From Aureimonas glaciei (lineage in GTDB: Bacteria > Pseudomonadota > Alphaproteobacteria > Rhizobiales > Rhizobiaceae): DNA of 64,000 nt. Positions 1-7,998 of this stretch are shown here, piece by piece (position 1 is the stretch's first letter; each line of letters begins with the position of its first letter). Location: positions 124,001 through 188,000 of the forward strand of contig NZ_BMJJ01000001.1 of assembly GCF_014643375.1 (NCBI RefSeq), written 5' to 3'. The translations under genes and the position numbers were made by a program. Under the pieces are notes generated by a model. It saw nothing but the letters and a program-made list of their open reading frames with translations. It searched no databases and was not told the origin of the DNA.

Positions 1-1293
1 GCAGCCGAGCTTCATCAGGACGTAGCCGACGATCCCGAAGAACACGATGGCGTAGATGTCGAACGGGTTCTGGTCGATCGAGTAGCAGCCGAGGCAGGCG
101 AAGGCGATGATGGCCGGGAACAGCACCTTGTAGGGAATGGTCAGGAGCTTCACCCACAGCCCGATCAGCGGCAGGTTCAGGAGCACCAGCATCAGATTGC
201 CGACCCACATCGAGACGATGATGCCCCAGAACAGCGCCGGCTCGTCGGTGATGACGTTCGGCCCGGGGGTGATCCCTTGCGTGATGAAGGCGCCGATCAT
301 CAGCGCCATCACCGGATGGGCGGGAATGCCGAGGGTGAGGAGCGGGATGAACGAGGTCTGCGCGGCGGCGTTGTTGGCGCTCTCCGGCCCGGCGACGCCG
401 GCGATGGCGCCCTTGCCGAACTCTTCGGGATGTTTCGAGACGCGCTTTTCCACGGCGTAGGAGGCGAAGGAGGCGAGCACGTGCCCGCCGCCCGGCAGGA
501 TGCCGAGGATCGAGCCGAGCGCCGTGCCGCGCAGAACGGGGGCGATGATAGCTTTAAAGTCCGCCTTGGTCAGCCAGAGGTTCTTGACCGTCTTGACCAT
601 GACGTCGCGCGTCTTCTCGTTCTCCAGATTGCGCAGGATCTCGGCGACACCGAAAATGCCGATCGCCACCGAGACGAAGCTGATGCCGGCATAGAGCTCG
701 GGAAAGCCGAAAGAATAGCGCGGCGTGCCGTCGAAGCCGTCCTGGCCGACGGTGCCGAGGAGGATGCCGAGCACGATCATCGCCAGCGCCTTCAAGACCG
801 AGCCCTGCGCCAGCGCGATCGAGGCGAGGAGGCCGAGGATGATCAGCGAGAAATATTCCGGCGCGGAGAAGGAGAGGGCGACGGCGGCGAGCGGCGGGGC
901 GGCGAGCACTAGGATGAAGGTCGCGACCGTGCCGGCGAAGAAGGATCCGAGCGCGGCGGTGGCCAGCGCCGGCCCGGCGCGGCCTTGCTTGGCCATCTGG
1001 TAGCCGTCGATGGCCGTCACCGCCGAGGAGGATTCGCCCGGCAGGTTGATCAGGATCGCCGTGGTCGAGCCGCCATACTGCGCGCCGTAGTAGATGCCGG
1101 CGAGCATGATGAGGGCGGTGACCGGCGCGAAGGCGAAGGTGATCGGCAGGAGCATGGCGATCGTCGCGGTCGGGCCGATGCCCGGCAGGACGCCGACCAG
1201 GGTGCCGAGCAGCACGCCGACGAAGCAGTAGAGAAGATTGATGGGATCGAGCGCGGTCTGGAAGCCGAGGGCGAGATTGGCGACGAGATCCAT
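1..1293 (-). CDS. tctA: TctA, large membrane subunit of a tripartite tricarboxylate transporter (3' end outside the window)
   Basis: Reading the minus strand from the ATG at 1291-1293 gives an uninterrupted hydrophobic protein of at least 430 residues that runs off the left edge. It opens with MDLVANLALGFQTALDP and carries the TctA landmarks: an N-terminal GVLLGTLVGVLPGIGPTAT stretch, YYGAQYGGSTTAILINLPGE, and later a second pseudo-repeat with LGILPGGGHVLASF. The family forms about 12 transmembrane helices and takes up tri- or dicarboxylates with sodium or protons, fed by a periplasmic TctC protein. It starts 4 nt after the tctB stop, so the two are co-transcribed. The substrate cannot be read from sequence. 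The C-terminus is missing only because of the window edge. Confidence 0.93.
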   Translation of the reverse strand, partial: MDLVANLALGFQTALDPINLLYCFVGVLLGTLVGVLPGIGPTATIAMLLPITFAFAPVTALIMLAGIYYGAQYGGSTTAILINLPGESSSAVTAIDGYQMAKQGRAGPALATAALGSFFAGTVATFILVLAAPPLAAVALSFSAPEYFSLIILGLLASIALAQGSVLKALAMIVLGILLGTVGQDGFDGTPRYSFGFPELYAGISFVSVAIGIFGVAEILRNLENEKTRDVMVKTVKNLWLTKADFKAIIAPVLRGTALGSILGILPGGGHVLASFASYAVEKRVSKHPEEFGKGAIAGVAGPESANNAAAQTSFIPLLTLGIPAHPVMALMIGAFITQGITPGPNVITDEPALFWGIIVSMWVGNLMLVLLNLPLIGLWVKLLTIPYKVLFPAIIAFACLGCYSIDQNPFDIYAIVFFGIVGYVLMKLGC

Positions 1294-1297
1294 CAGG

Positions 1298-1762
1298 TCA
1301 GAACCTCGTCCAGGGGCCGAACAGCGGCACGGTGACGCCGAGCCCGCGCACGAAGATGACGTAGCAGACGAGCGTCATTCCGGCGGCCAGCGCCAGGGCG
1401 GCCCAGGGCGCCAGCGTGCGGCTGGCGAGCGCGCTGACCAGCACGGTGACGAACAGCGTCGGCACCAGGCCGAGGCCGCGGACGCAGGCGCCGAAGAAAA
1501 TAAGGGCGCCCAAGATCAGCACCGCGCCGCGCCACGGCACCGGCCCGAGGTCCTCGGCGATGCCGCGGTGGAGAAGCCCCTTGATCAGGATCGCGACGCC
1601 GAAGCCGGCCAGCAGCAGGCCGAGGCCGAAGGGAAAGAAACCCGCGCCCATGCGCAGCGCCGTGCCCATGGGATAGCCGAGCGCGGTGAACGCGAAGGCC
1701 GCGCCGAAGCCGAGAAAGATGAGGCCCGACAGGATGTCCTTGACGGATTTCTGTAAGTGCAC
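1298..1762 (-). CDS. tctB: TctB, small membrane subunit of the tripartite tricarboxylate transporter
   Basis: A 154-residue protein with four hydrophobic segments (about residues 10-30, 40-58, 75-95 and 105-145), the size and layout of the poorly conserved TctB family. The GTG at 1760-1762 is chosen because GAAAGGT lies just upstream and the product (VHLQKSVKDIL...) has normal TctB length. The frame stays open upstream into a palindromic repeat, which is unlikely to be translated. Position between tctC and tctA, with 4 nt to tctA, supports the call more than sequence does. A 213-nt gap holding a palindromic repeat separates it from tctC. Confidence 0.85.
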   Translation of the reverse strand: MHLQKSVKDILSGLIFLGFGAAFAFTALGYPMGTALRMGAGFFPFGLGLLLAGFGVAILIKGLLHRGIAEDLGPVPWRGAVLILGALIFFGACVRGLGLVPTLFVTVLVSALASRTLAPWAALALAAGMTLVCYVIFVRGLGVTVPLFGPWTRF

Positions 1763-1817
1763 GGGGGACCTTTCGGGGGGCGCATGAGAGCACAATGGCA
1801 AGAATTGCGGCGGTGTG

Positions 1818-1931
1818 CCCCCCTCTGCCCTGCCGGGCATCTCCCCCTCAAGGGGGGAGATCAGGCGCGCGGCCGTCGGTGCTTGGCCGATCTCCCCCCT
1901 TGAGGGGGAGATGCCGGTAGGCAGAGGGGGG
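1818..1931. repeat. Palindromic intergenic element, family A, copy 1
   Basis: Two inverted arms (CCCCCCTCTGCC at the left, GGCAGAGGGGGG at the right) each enclose an inner palindrome of the form CTCCCCCTTGAGGGGGAG. The whole can fold into one long cruciform or two hairpins. A second copy with the same architecture lies at 13772-13895. This copy sits between tctC and tctB, inside the transporter operon. Confidence 0.85.
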
Positions 1932-1975
1932 TGAAGCAGCCGAGGCGGTGATGAGGCGCCCACCCCCCATAAATC

Positions 1976-2950
1976 TTAGTCGGCGAATACGCCGGCCTTT
2001 TCAATGATCGGCTTCCACAGCGCGATCTGGTCGGCGAGATAGGTCTTGTGGGCGGCGGGCGTGGCCTGGTCGGCGGCGACCGGGGCGGTGCCGAGCTCGG
2101 CGAAGCGCTCGATCACGGTCGGGTCGGCGAGCGCCTTCTGCAGCGCGGCCGAGAGCTTTTCCACCGTGGCCTCGGGCGTGCCGGCGGGGGCATAGAGGCC
2201 GTGCCAGACGCCGACCTGGAAGCCCGGCAGGCCGGCTTCGGTCGTGGTTGGCACGTCGGGCAGGTTGCCGAGACGCTCGGGCGTCGTCACCGCATAGACC
2301 TTGACCTCGCCGCCCTTGATCTGGCCGGTCGTGTTCGTCGACTGGTCGCACATGAAGTCGACCTCGCCGGCGAGGATGTCGGTCATCGCCGGGCCCGTGC
2401 CCTTGTAGGGCACGGTGGTGACGGCGGTGTCGATGGCGTTCATGAACAGCATGCCGCAGAGATGCGAGGCGGCGCCGATGCCGGCATTGGCGTAGACGAC
2501 CGTGTCCTTGTTCGCCTTCACATAGGTGACGAGCTCTTCCAGCGTGTTCGGCTCGAAATCCTTGCGGGCGATCAGCGTCATCGGCACGTTGGTGACGAGG
2601 CCGACGGTGGCGAAGGCGGTCACCGGATCGAAGTCGAGATTGCGGTAGAGCGTCGGCGCGGTAGACATGCCGATATGGTGCATCAGGATGGTGTAGCCGT
2701 CGGGCGAGGCCTTGGCGACCTGGCCGGCGGCGAGCGTCCCGCCGGCGCCGGCGACGTTCTGGATCACCACCTGCTGGCCGAGCTCCTTGCTCATCGGCTC
2801 GGCGATCAGGCGCGTCACCGTATCGGTCGGTCCGCCCGCGGCGAAGGGCACGACGATGGTGATCGGCTGGCTCGGAAACGCGTCCTGGGCGCGAACGGCG
2901 CCCACGGTCGCAGCGAGCGCGGCGGCGCACAGAATGGAGACGAGTTTCAT
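1976..2950 (-). CDS. tctC: TctC-family periplasmic tricarboxylate-binding receptor
   Basis: A 324-residue secreted binding protein. The ATG at 2948-2950 is preferred because GGGAGGA lies 7-8 nt upstream and it begins directly with a signal peptide (MKLVSILCAAALAATVGAVRA, then QDAFPSQP). An in-frame start 10 codons earlier would put charged residues before the signal. The mature protein begins with the family hallmark ITIVVPFAAGGPTDTVTRLIA and carries VIQNVAGAGGTLAAGQVAKA, DGYTILMHH and VDFMCDQSTN. TctC (Bug) receptors bind carboxylated solutes and deliver them to TctAB. As first gene of tctCBA it is expected to be the most highly expressed; the repeat after its stop may help set that ratio. 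Confidence 0.93.
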   Translation of the reverse strand: MKLVSILCAAALAATVGAVRAQDAFPSQPITIVVPFAAGGPTDTVTRLIAEPMSKELGQQVVIQNVAGAGGTLAAGQVAKASPDGYTILMHHIGMSTAPTLYRNLDFDPVTAFATVGLVTNVPMTLIARKDFEPNTLEELVTYVKANKDTVVYANAGIGAASHLCGMLFMNAIDTAVTTVPYKGTGPAMTDILAGEVDFMCDQSTNTTGQIKGGEVKVYAVTTPERLGNLPDVPTTTEAGLPGFQVGVWHGLYAPAGTPEATVEKLSAALQKALADPTVIERFAELGTAPVAADQATPAAHKTYLADQIALWKPIIEKAGVFAD

Positions 2951-3187
2951 CGGCAAATCCTCCCGGAAGACGAGCGGCACGGAGCTGGATCTTCGCCCGA
3001 CTCCAGGACCTCATCGAAAAACGTTACGGGCGGCGCGTCCGGGGGTCAACAGCCAGCGCGCCTGCGCCGCGGCCTATGCGCCTAAAGACCAAGGCGGCGC
3101 CGACCGGCCGGCACCGCCAGGGCGCGACGGTCGCGCCGGCGGAGCGGCGCCCGCCCGGCCGAGCCCGTCTCACCGGGTGCTGCGGCC

Positions 3188-4591
3188 TCAGCCGGCCGTG
3201 AGCCCCAGCGCCACGCGGCGGTGGAAGCGCTGCGTCATCAGCAGCGCGGCCAGGAACAGGCCCGAGGCGAGGCCGGCCCAGACGCCCGGGCCGCCGAAGT
3301 CGAAGACGAAGCCGAGGACATAGGCCACCGGCATGCCGACGGCCCAGTAGCTGAACACCGCCATCAGCATCGGCACCCGCGTGTCGCGGATGCCCCTCAA
3401 CAGCCCGGCGGCCATCACCTGCACCGCATCGAAGACCTGGAAGGCGGCGGCGACAGCGAGCAGCGGCACGCCGATGGCCAGCACCGCGGCGGCGTCGGGA
3501 TCGCGCCCGTCGAGATAGAGGCCGATCAGGCCCGTCGGCGCGACGAAGAACAGCAGCGCGCCGAGCACCGCTATGGCCACCGCCAGCGCCAGGCCCGTGT
3601 GCGCGGCGCGGCCGAGCCCGCGCCAGTCCTGCGCGCCATGGGCGCGGCCGACGCGCACGGTCGCGGCGTTGGAGAGACCGAGCGGCACCATGAAGGCGAT
3701 CGAGGCGAGCTGCAGCGCGATGCCGTGCGCGGCCAGCGCGATCGCGCCGAGCCAGCCCATCATGATCGACGCCGCCGCAAACAGCCCGACCTCGGCGATG
3801 ATCGTCGTCGAGATCGGCCAGCCGAGCCGCAGCACGTCGAAGAAGGCGGGCCAGTCCGGTCGCCAGAAGCGGACGTAGAGTTCGTAGGGCTTCAGCTGCG
3901 GGCTGAGGGCGGTGTAGGCGAAGAGGATGGCGCACATGGCGAGATTGGTCACCACGGAGGCGACGGCGGCGCCCTGCATGCCGAGCGCCGGCAGGCCGAA
4001 ATGCCCGAAGATCAGCGCATAGTCGCCGAGCGCGTTGACCAGCGCGCCGAACAGCGTGACGCCGAGGACGATATGGGCGCGGTCGAGGACGCTGAGATAG
4101 GACCTGAGGCCCGCGATCACGAGCGCCGGGAACATCGACCATTGCAGGACATGCGTGAAGGCGCCGGCGAGGGCGGCGACCTCGGCGTCCTGGCCGAGCG
4201 CCAGGAGGATCGCCTCCAGATTCCACAAGGGCACCATGGCCAGCGCGCCATAGGCGAGGATGACCCACAGCCCCATGCGCACCGAGCGGCGGACGCCGCG
4301 CACGTCGCCGCGGCCGGCGGCATGGGCGGCGACGGGCATGACGGCCTGGGCAAATCCCGAGCCGAACATCCAGAACAGGAAAAAGGCCTGGGTCGCCAGC
4401 ACCGCCGCGGCCAGGGGTTTGGGCCCGAGCCAGCCGATCATCACGGTGTCGGTGACGTTGATCGACATCTGCGCCAGCTGCACGCCGGCCAAAGGCAGGC
4501 CGAGCCGCAGCATCGCGCCGAGATGGCCGCTCCAGGAGCTGGTCAGGGGCGCCGGGGGCAAACGGCTGTCGGGCGAACGCGGGGCGTCCAT
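3188..4591 (-). CDS. MATE-family multidrug/toxin efflux transporter (NorM-like)
   Basis: A 467-residue polytopic membrane protein with about 12 predicted helices in two homologous halves. The N-terminal half has GLPLAGVQLAQMSINVTDTVMIGWLG, the typical MATE helix-1 sequence, and LATQAFFLFWMFGSGFAQAVMPVAAHAAGRGD. The second half has WPISTTIIAEVGLFAAASIMMGWLG followed by SNAATVRVGRAHGAQD. MATE proteins export cationic drugs, dyes or metabolites against sodium or protons. It stands alone: 237 nt separate it from tctC, and it is divergent from the catalase-family gene. Substrate unknown. Confidence 0.92.
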   Translation of the reverse strand: MDAPRSPDSRLPPAPLTSSWSGHLGAMLRLGLPLAGVQLAQMSINVTDTVMIGWLGPKPLAAAVLATQAFFLFWMFGSGFAQAVMPVAAHAAGRGDVRGVRRSVRMGLWVILAYGALAMVPLWNLEAILLALGQDAEVAALAGAFTHVLQWSMFPALVIAGLRSYLSVLDRAHIVLGVTLFGALVNALGDYALIFGHFGLPALGMQGAAVASVVTNLAMCAILFAYTALSPQLKPYELYVRFWRPDWPAFFDVLRLGWPISTTIIAEVGLFAAASIMMGWLGAIALAAHGIALQLASIAFMVPLGLSNAATVRVGRAHGAQDWRGLGRAAHTGLALAVAIAVLGALLFFVAPTGLIGLYLDGRDPDAAAVLAIGVPLLAVAAAFQVFDAVQVMAAGLLRGIRDTRVPMLMAVFSYWAVGMPVAYVLGFVFDFGGPGVWAGLASGLFLAALLMTQRFHRRVALGLTAG

Positions 4592-4789
4592 GCAGGCCTC
4601 GAAGGGAAAGAGGAAGGGCGATGCAGTCCACCCGTGCGGCTGGGGTTAGGGGGCAGAGCCAGGCTTGTCCAGACCGCCCGTGCACCACTCTTCCCCCCGG
4701 GTGCTCGTCATGGCGGCGGGAACGGATGGGGCGGCCGGTGCCTTTTCCAGAGCCGGGCAAGGATGCCCCCGATCTGAACGGACACGGAA

Positions 4790-5890
4790 ATGCCGACCCA
4801 CGCGACACCCCCGCTGCTCTACACCCCCGACATCGAGATGCTGGAGCCGGACGAGGCCGAGACCGCCGCGGCCATCGTCGAGACCCTCCGGTCGATCATG
4901 GAGACAACCTCCGCCGACTACGGCCATGCCGTCCGCAGCGTGCATGCCAAGAGCCACGGGATACTCAGCGGCGAGCTGAGGATCGCCGACGTCCTGCCGC
5001 CGGAACTCGCGCAGGGCCTGTTCGCCCATGCCGCGACCTATCCCGTCGTCCTGCGCTTCTCGACCAATCCCGGCGACATCCTCGACGATTCGATTTCGGT
5101 GCCGCGCGGCCTCGCCATCAAGGTTGTCGGCGTCGAGGGTGAAAGGCTGGAGGGGTCGGAAGGCGCCGTGCAGGATTTCGTCATGGTCAACGGCCCGGCC
5201 TTCCTGTCGCCCGACGCCAAGGGGTTCCTGCGCAGCCTCAAGCTGCTCGCCAAGACCACCGACGCGCCGCAGAGCCTGAAGAAGATTGCATCTGCCGCGC
5301 TGCGCGGCGCCGAGACGCTGGTCGAGACGGTGGGCGGCGAGAGCAGCACGCTGAAGGGCCTGGGCGGCCATCCCAACACCCATATCCTCGGGGAGACCTT
5401 CTACACGCAGGCGCCGATCCGTTATGGCCGCCATGTCGCCAAGCTGTCGCTGGCCCCGGTCAGCGCCAACCTGACGGCACTGACCGGGGCGAAGATCGCC
5501 GTCTCCGGTCGTCCGAACGCGCTGCGCGAGGCGGTCGACGCCTTCTTCGCGGCCAACCGGGGCGAGTGGGAGCTGCGCGCGCAGCTCCTGACCAATGCCG
5601 AGACCATGCCGGTCGAGGACGCCTCGGTGGTCTGGCCGGAGGACGAGAGCCCCTATCTCCCGGTCGGCCGCATCACCGTTTCGCCGCAGCCCGGCTGGAG
5701 CGAGGAACGCTCTCGCGCCGTCGACGACGGCATGGCATTCTCGCCCTGGAACGGCCTAGAGGCGCACCGCCCGCTCGGCTCGATCATGCGCTGCCGCAAG
5801 CCGGCCTATGCGATGTCGGCGGATTTCCGGGCCAGCTTCAACGGCTGCCCGATCCACCCGCCGCGGACCGCGGTCGACGTGGAACTGTGA
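4790..5890 (+). CDS. Catalase-family heme protein (catalase-related peroxidase type)
   Basis: A 366-residue protein, shorter than monofunctional catalases (about 480) and close to the small catalase-like group. Recognisable elements are SVHAKSHGILSGEL (distal histidine region), TYPVVLRFSTNPGD, VPRGLAIKVVG and QDFVMVNGPAFL, the last corresponding to the catalase heme-pocket block. Near the C-terminus, MAFSPWNGLEAHRPLGSIMR then RCRKPAY takes the place of the proximal heme-ligand region. No signal peptide is visible. Family members remove hydrogen peroxide or organic peroxides. The next gene, a GST-like protein, starts 14 nt after its stop, so the two probably act together against oxidants. Heme binding is inferred from family. 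Confidence 0.85.
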   Translation: MPTHATPPLLYTPDIEMLEPDEAETAAAIVETLRSIMETTSADYGHAVRSVHAKSHGILSGELRIADVLPPELAQGLFAHAATYPVVLRFSTNPGDILDDSISVPRGLAIKVVGVEGERLEGSEGAVQDFVMVNGPAFLSPDAKGFLRSLKLLAKTTDAPQSLKKIASAALRGAETLVETVGGESSTLKGLGGHPNTHILGETFYTQAPIRYGRHVAKLSLAPVSANLTALTGAKIAVSGRPNALREAVDAFFAANRGEWELRAQLLTNAETMPVEDASVVWPEDESPYLPVGRITVSPQPGWSEERSRAVDDGMAFSPWNGLEAHRPLGSIMRCRKPAYAMSADFRASFNGCPIHPPRTAVDVEL

Positions 5891-5904
5891 GGAGGGGAGA
5901 CGCC

Positions 5905-6627
5905 TTGGCCTACGATCTCTACTACTGGCCCGGACTGCCGGGGCGCGGCGAGTATGTCCGCCTCGTGCTCGAGGCGACCGGCGCGCCCTACCGCGACATG
6001 GCGCGGCTGGAGGGGCCGGGCTGCGGCGTCGACGCCATGATGGCGATCCTGCGCCACGGCCATGGCGAAGCCTTTCCGCTGGCGCCGCCCTTCCTGATCG
6101 ACGGCGCGACGCTCGTCTCGCAGGCGGCGGTCGCGGCCGCCTATGTCGGCGAGCGCCACCGGCTGGCGCCCGAGGACGAGGCCGGCCGGCATTTCGCCCG
6201 CAGCGTGGCGGCGACCACGGCCGATTTCGTCGCCGAGGCGCATGACACGCACCATCCCGTCGGCATCTCGCTCTACTACGAGGAGCAGAAGCCCGAGGCG
6301 CTGCGCCGCGCCGCGGAATTTCGCGACTCGCGCATGCCAAAATTCCTCGGCTGGTACGAAAAGCTCCTGCGGCGCAATTCCGCCGGCTACCTCGTCGGCG
6401 CGCATCTCAGCTATGCCGATCTCGGCCTGTTCCAGACGGTGGAGGGGCTGCGCTACGCCTTTCCCCGGCGCCTCAAGGCGATCGCCGGCGATACGCCCGA
6501 GGTGATGCATCTGGCGGCGCGCGTGGCGGCGCATCCGCGCCTTGCTACCTATCTCGCCAGCGAGCGCCGTCTCCCGTTCAACGAGGACGGCATCTTTCGC
6601 CACTATCCTGAACTCGACGGCGACTGA
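5905..6627 (+). CDS. Glutathione S-transferase-like protein
   Basis: A 240-residue cytosolic protein. The start is a TTG at 5905 with a strong GGAGGGGAG at 5891-5899, 14 nt after the catalase-family stop; no ATG gives a better-placed start. The N-terminal part (about 1-80) is a thioredoxin-fold GST domain of sigma/mu-like type: YDLYYWPGLPGRGEYVRLVLEATGAPYRD, then APPFLIDGATLVSQAAVAAAYVG, matching the PxL and SQ glutathione-binding positions. The helical C-terminal domain has YLVGAHLSYADLGLFQTVEGL, including the N-capping-box-like aspartate. Co-expression with a catalase-like protein suggests a role in peroxide or electrophile detoxification. Substrate unknown. Confidence 0.85.
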   Translation: MAYDLYYWPGLPGRGEYVRLVLEATGAPYRDMARLEGPGCGVDAMMAILRHGHGEAFPLAPPFLIDGATLVSQAAVAAAYVGERHRLAPEDEAGRHFARSVAATTADFVAEAHDTHHPVGISLYYEEQKPEALRRAAEFRDSRMPKFLGWYEKLLRRNSAGYLVGAHLSYADLGLFQTVEGLRYAFPRRLKAIAGDTPEVMHLAARVAAHPRLATYLASERRLPFNEDGIFRHYPELDGD

Positions 6628-6715
6628 CAGCGACCGACGGCGACGTCCAGCGGGCCAGCGTCTGGTCGCGCCGCAGGGTGGGCAGGTGCGTCCCGCGTCC
6701 GCCAGGAGGGCAAAC

Positions 6716-6741
6716 GGGTCCGGTGCCGGGGCACCGGACCC
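6716..6741. terminator. Strong hairpin between convergent genes
   Basis: A perfect 12-bp stem (GGGTCCGGTGCC paired with GGCACCGGACCC) with a 2-nt tip lies between the end of the GST-like gene and the end of the lytic transglycosylase gene. There is no clear T-run on either side, so it may act as a bidirectional 3'-end stabiliser or a weak terminator. Confidence 0.55.
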
Positions 6742-6753
6742 TGGGTCTGACGG

Positions 6754-7581
6754 TTAGTTGGCGAGCTTGCTGGCGAAGAGGGCGAGCGCCTTCTGGTAGA
6801 CGCCGGCGCTGTTCCACTCGCCAAAGACGGCGTTGTTCGGCTCGCCCGGCATGTAGCCGGCACCGGCGCGCCAGCCCTTGGCCTTCAGGAAGTTGGCCGT
6901 GGAGGCAAGCACGTCCGCCTTGGAGCGGATCAGGTCGCGGTGGCCGTCGCCGTCGCCGTCGACGGCAAAGCGCAGATAGTTCTTGGCCAGGAACTGCGTC
7001 TGGCCGATCTCGCCGGCCCAGGCACCGCGCATGGCGCTCGCCTGCATGTCGCCGCGGTCGACGATCTCCAGCGCCGAGAGCAGTTCCTCGGTGAAGAAGT
7101 CGGACCGCCGGCAGTCGTAGGACAGCGTCGCCAGCGAGCGGAAGACGTTCATATTGCCGGAATTGGCGCCGAAGCCGGTCTCCATGCCCCAGATCGCGAC
7201 CAGCACCTCGCCGGGCACGCCGTAGCGCTGCTCGATCGAAGCGAGCAGCTTGGCGTTCTGCTTGATGATCTTCTTGCCCTTGGAGACGAAGGAGGCGGGC
7301 GCCCGGCGTTCCATGAACTGGTCGAGCGACAGCTTGAAGCTCTTCTGGTTGCGGTCGAGGCTGATGACCTTCTTGTCGTAGCTGACATTGCCCAGCGCCG
7401 ACTCGATGGTGCGGGCGGAAACGCCGGCGGCGCGGGCCTCGCCCTTGAATTCCTGTAGCCAGGCGGGGAAGCCGGCAGCGTTGTTGCCGCAGGTGGCGGC
7501 CGAAGCCGGCGCCGCGGTGATCGCGCCGACGAGGCCGGCAGCAAGGAGAATGGCCTTGGCGGCCTTGGCGATGATCGTCAT
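6754..7581 (-). CDS. MltB-family lytic murein transglycosylase (GH103), secreted
   Basis: A 275-residue protein with a signal peptide (about residues 1-29, ending APASA) and a soluble periplasmic domain. The catalytic region is IWGMETGFGANSGN, with Glu134 as the expected acid, followed by VFRSLATLSYDCRR. GEIGQTQFLAKNYLRFAVDGDGDG resembles the substrate groove block of the MltB/SLT family (usually GxMGxxQF). No lipobox cysteine and no C-terminal peptidoglycan-binding domain is seen, so it belongs to the short soluble type. These enzymes cleave MurNAc-GlcNAc bonds to give anhydromuropeptides. It is divergent from a histidine kinase gene across about 400 nt. Confidence 0.9.
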   Translation of the reverse strand: MTIIAKAAKAILLAAGLVGAITAAPASAATCGNNAAGFPAWLQEFKGEARAAGVSARTIESALGNVSYDKKVISLDRNQKSFKLSLDQFMERRAPASFVSKGKKIIKQNAKLLASIEQRYGVPGEVLVAIWGMETGFGANSGNMNVFRSLATLSYDCRRSDFFTEELLSALEIVDRGDMQASAMRGAWAGEIGQTQFLAKNYLRFAVDGDGDGHRDLIRSKADVLASTANFLKAKGWRAGAGYMPGEPNNAVFGEWNSAGVYQKALALFASKLAN

Positions 7582-7998
7582 GAAGTTTCCTCTAGGTCGA
7601 GCCGCAATGCCGGGGCATCGCTGTGAATGCAGTGATGGGGTGCTTCTGCCATCCGGGCGGCAATAGTGCCACCACAGTGTTACCCGTCCCTAGCCGGCGC
7701 CGCGGCTTCGGGAAAGTGCTGCGCGGACACGGTTCTGCGACCAAGGTGGCAAAGCCTGGCAACGGCTCCCGACCGTTGCGGGCCGGGACGCGCGCCCTTC
7801 CGCCCCTGCGGCAGCAAGTACCCGTCCCGCTGACCGTATCGGCAGGAGCGACGCCTGGCAGACGATAGCAAGTACTGATGATCATAGCACTTTCTGGCCT
7901 TATATTCCAGCCGGACCGCCGAGAAAAGTTGACGAAGCCGTACCTTTTGATTCATTTCTAGAAAGGATTAGCGATTCGCCGGCAGAGGAATGCACTCC
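7582..7998. other. Intergenic region between divergent mltB-like and histidine kinase genes
   Basis: About 415 nt with no convincing gene. The last 120 nt before the kinase are clearly richer in A+T than the surroundings and hold a TTGACG at 7929-7934, but no good -10 at 17 nt. AGAGGA at 7984-7989 is the ribosome-binding site that decides the kinase start (ATG 7999, spacing 9; an ATG at 7990 would touch it). Confidence 0.5.

Noticed and set aside
3110-3140. GC-rich palindrome (GGCGCGAC/GTCGCGCC) after the MATE gene as a terminator
   Set aside because: Short stem without a T-run in very GC-rich DNA; could easily be chance.
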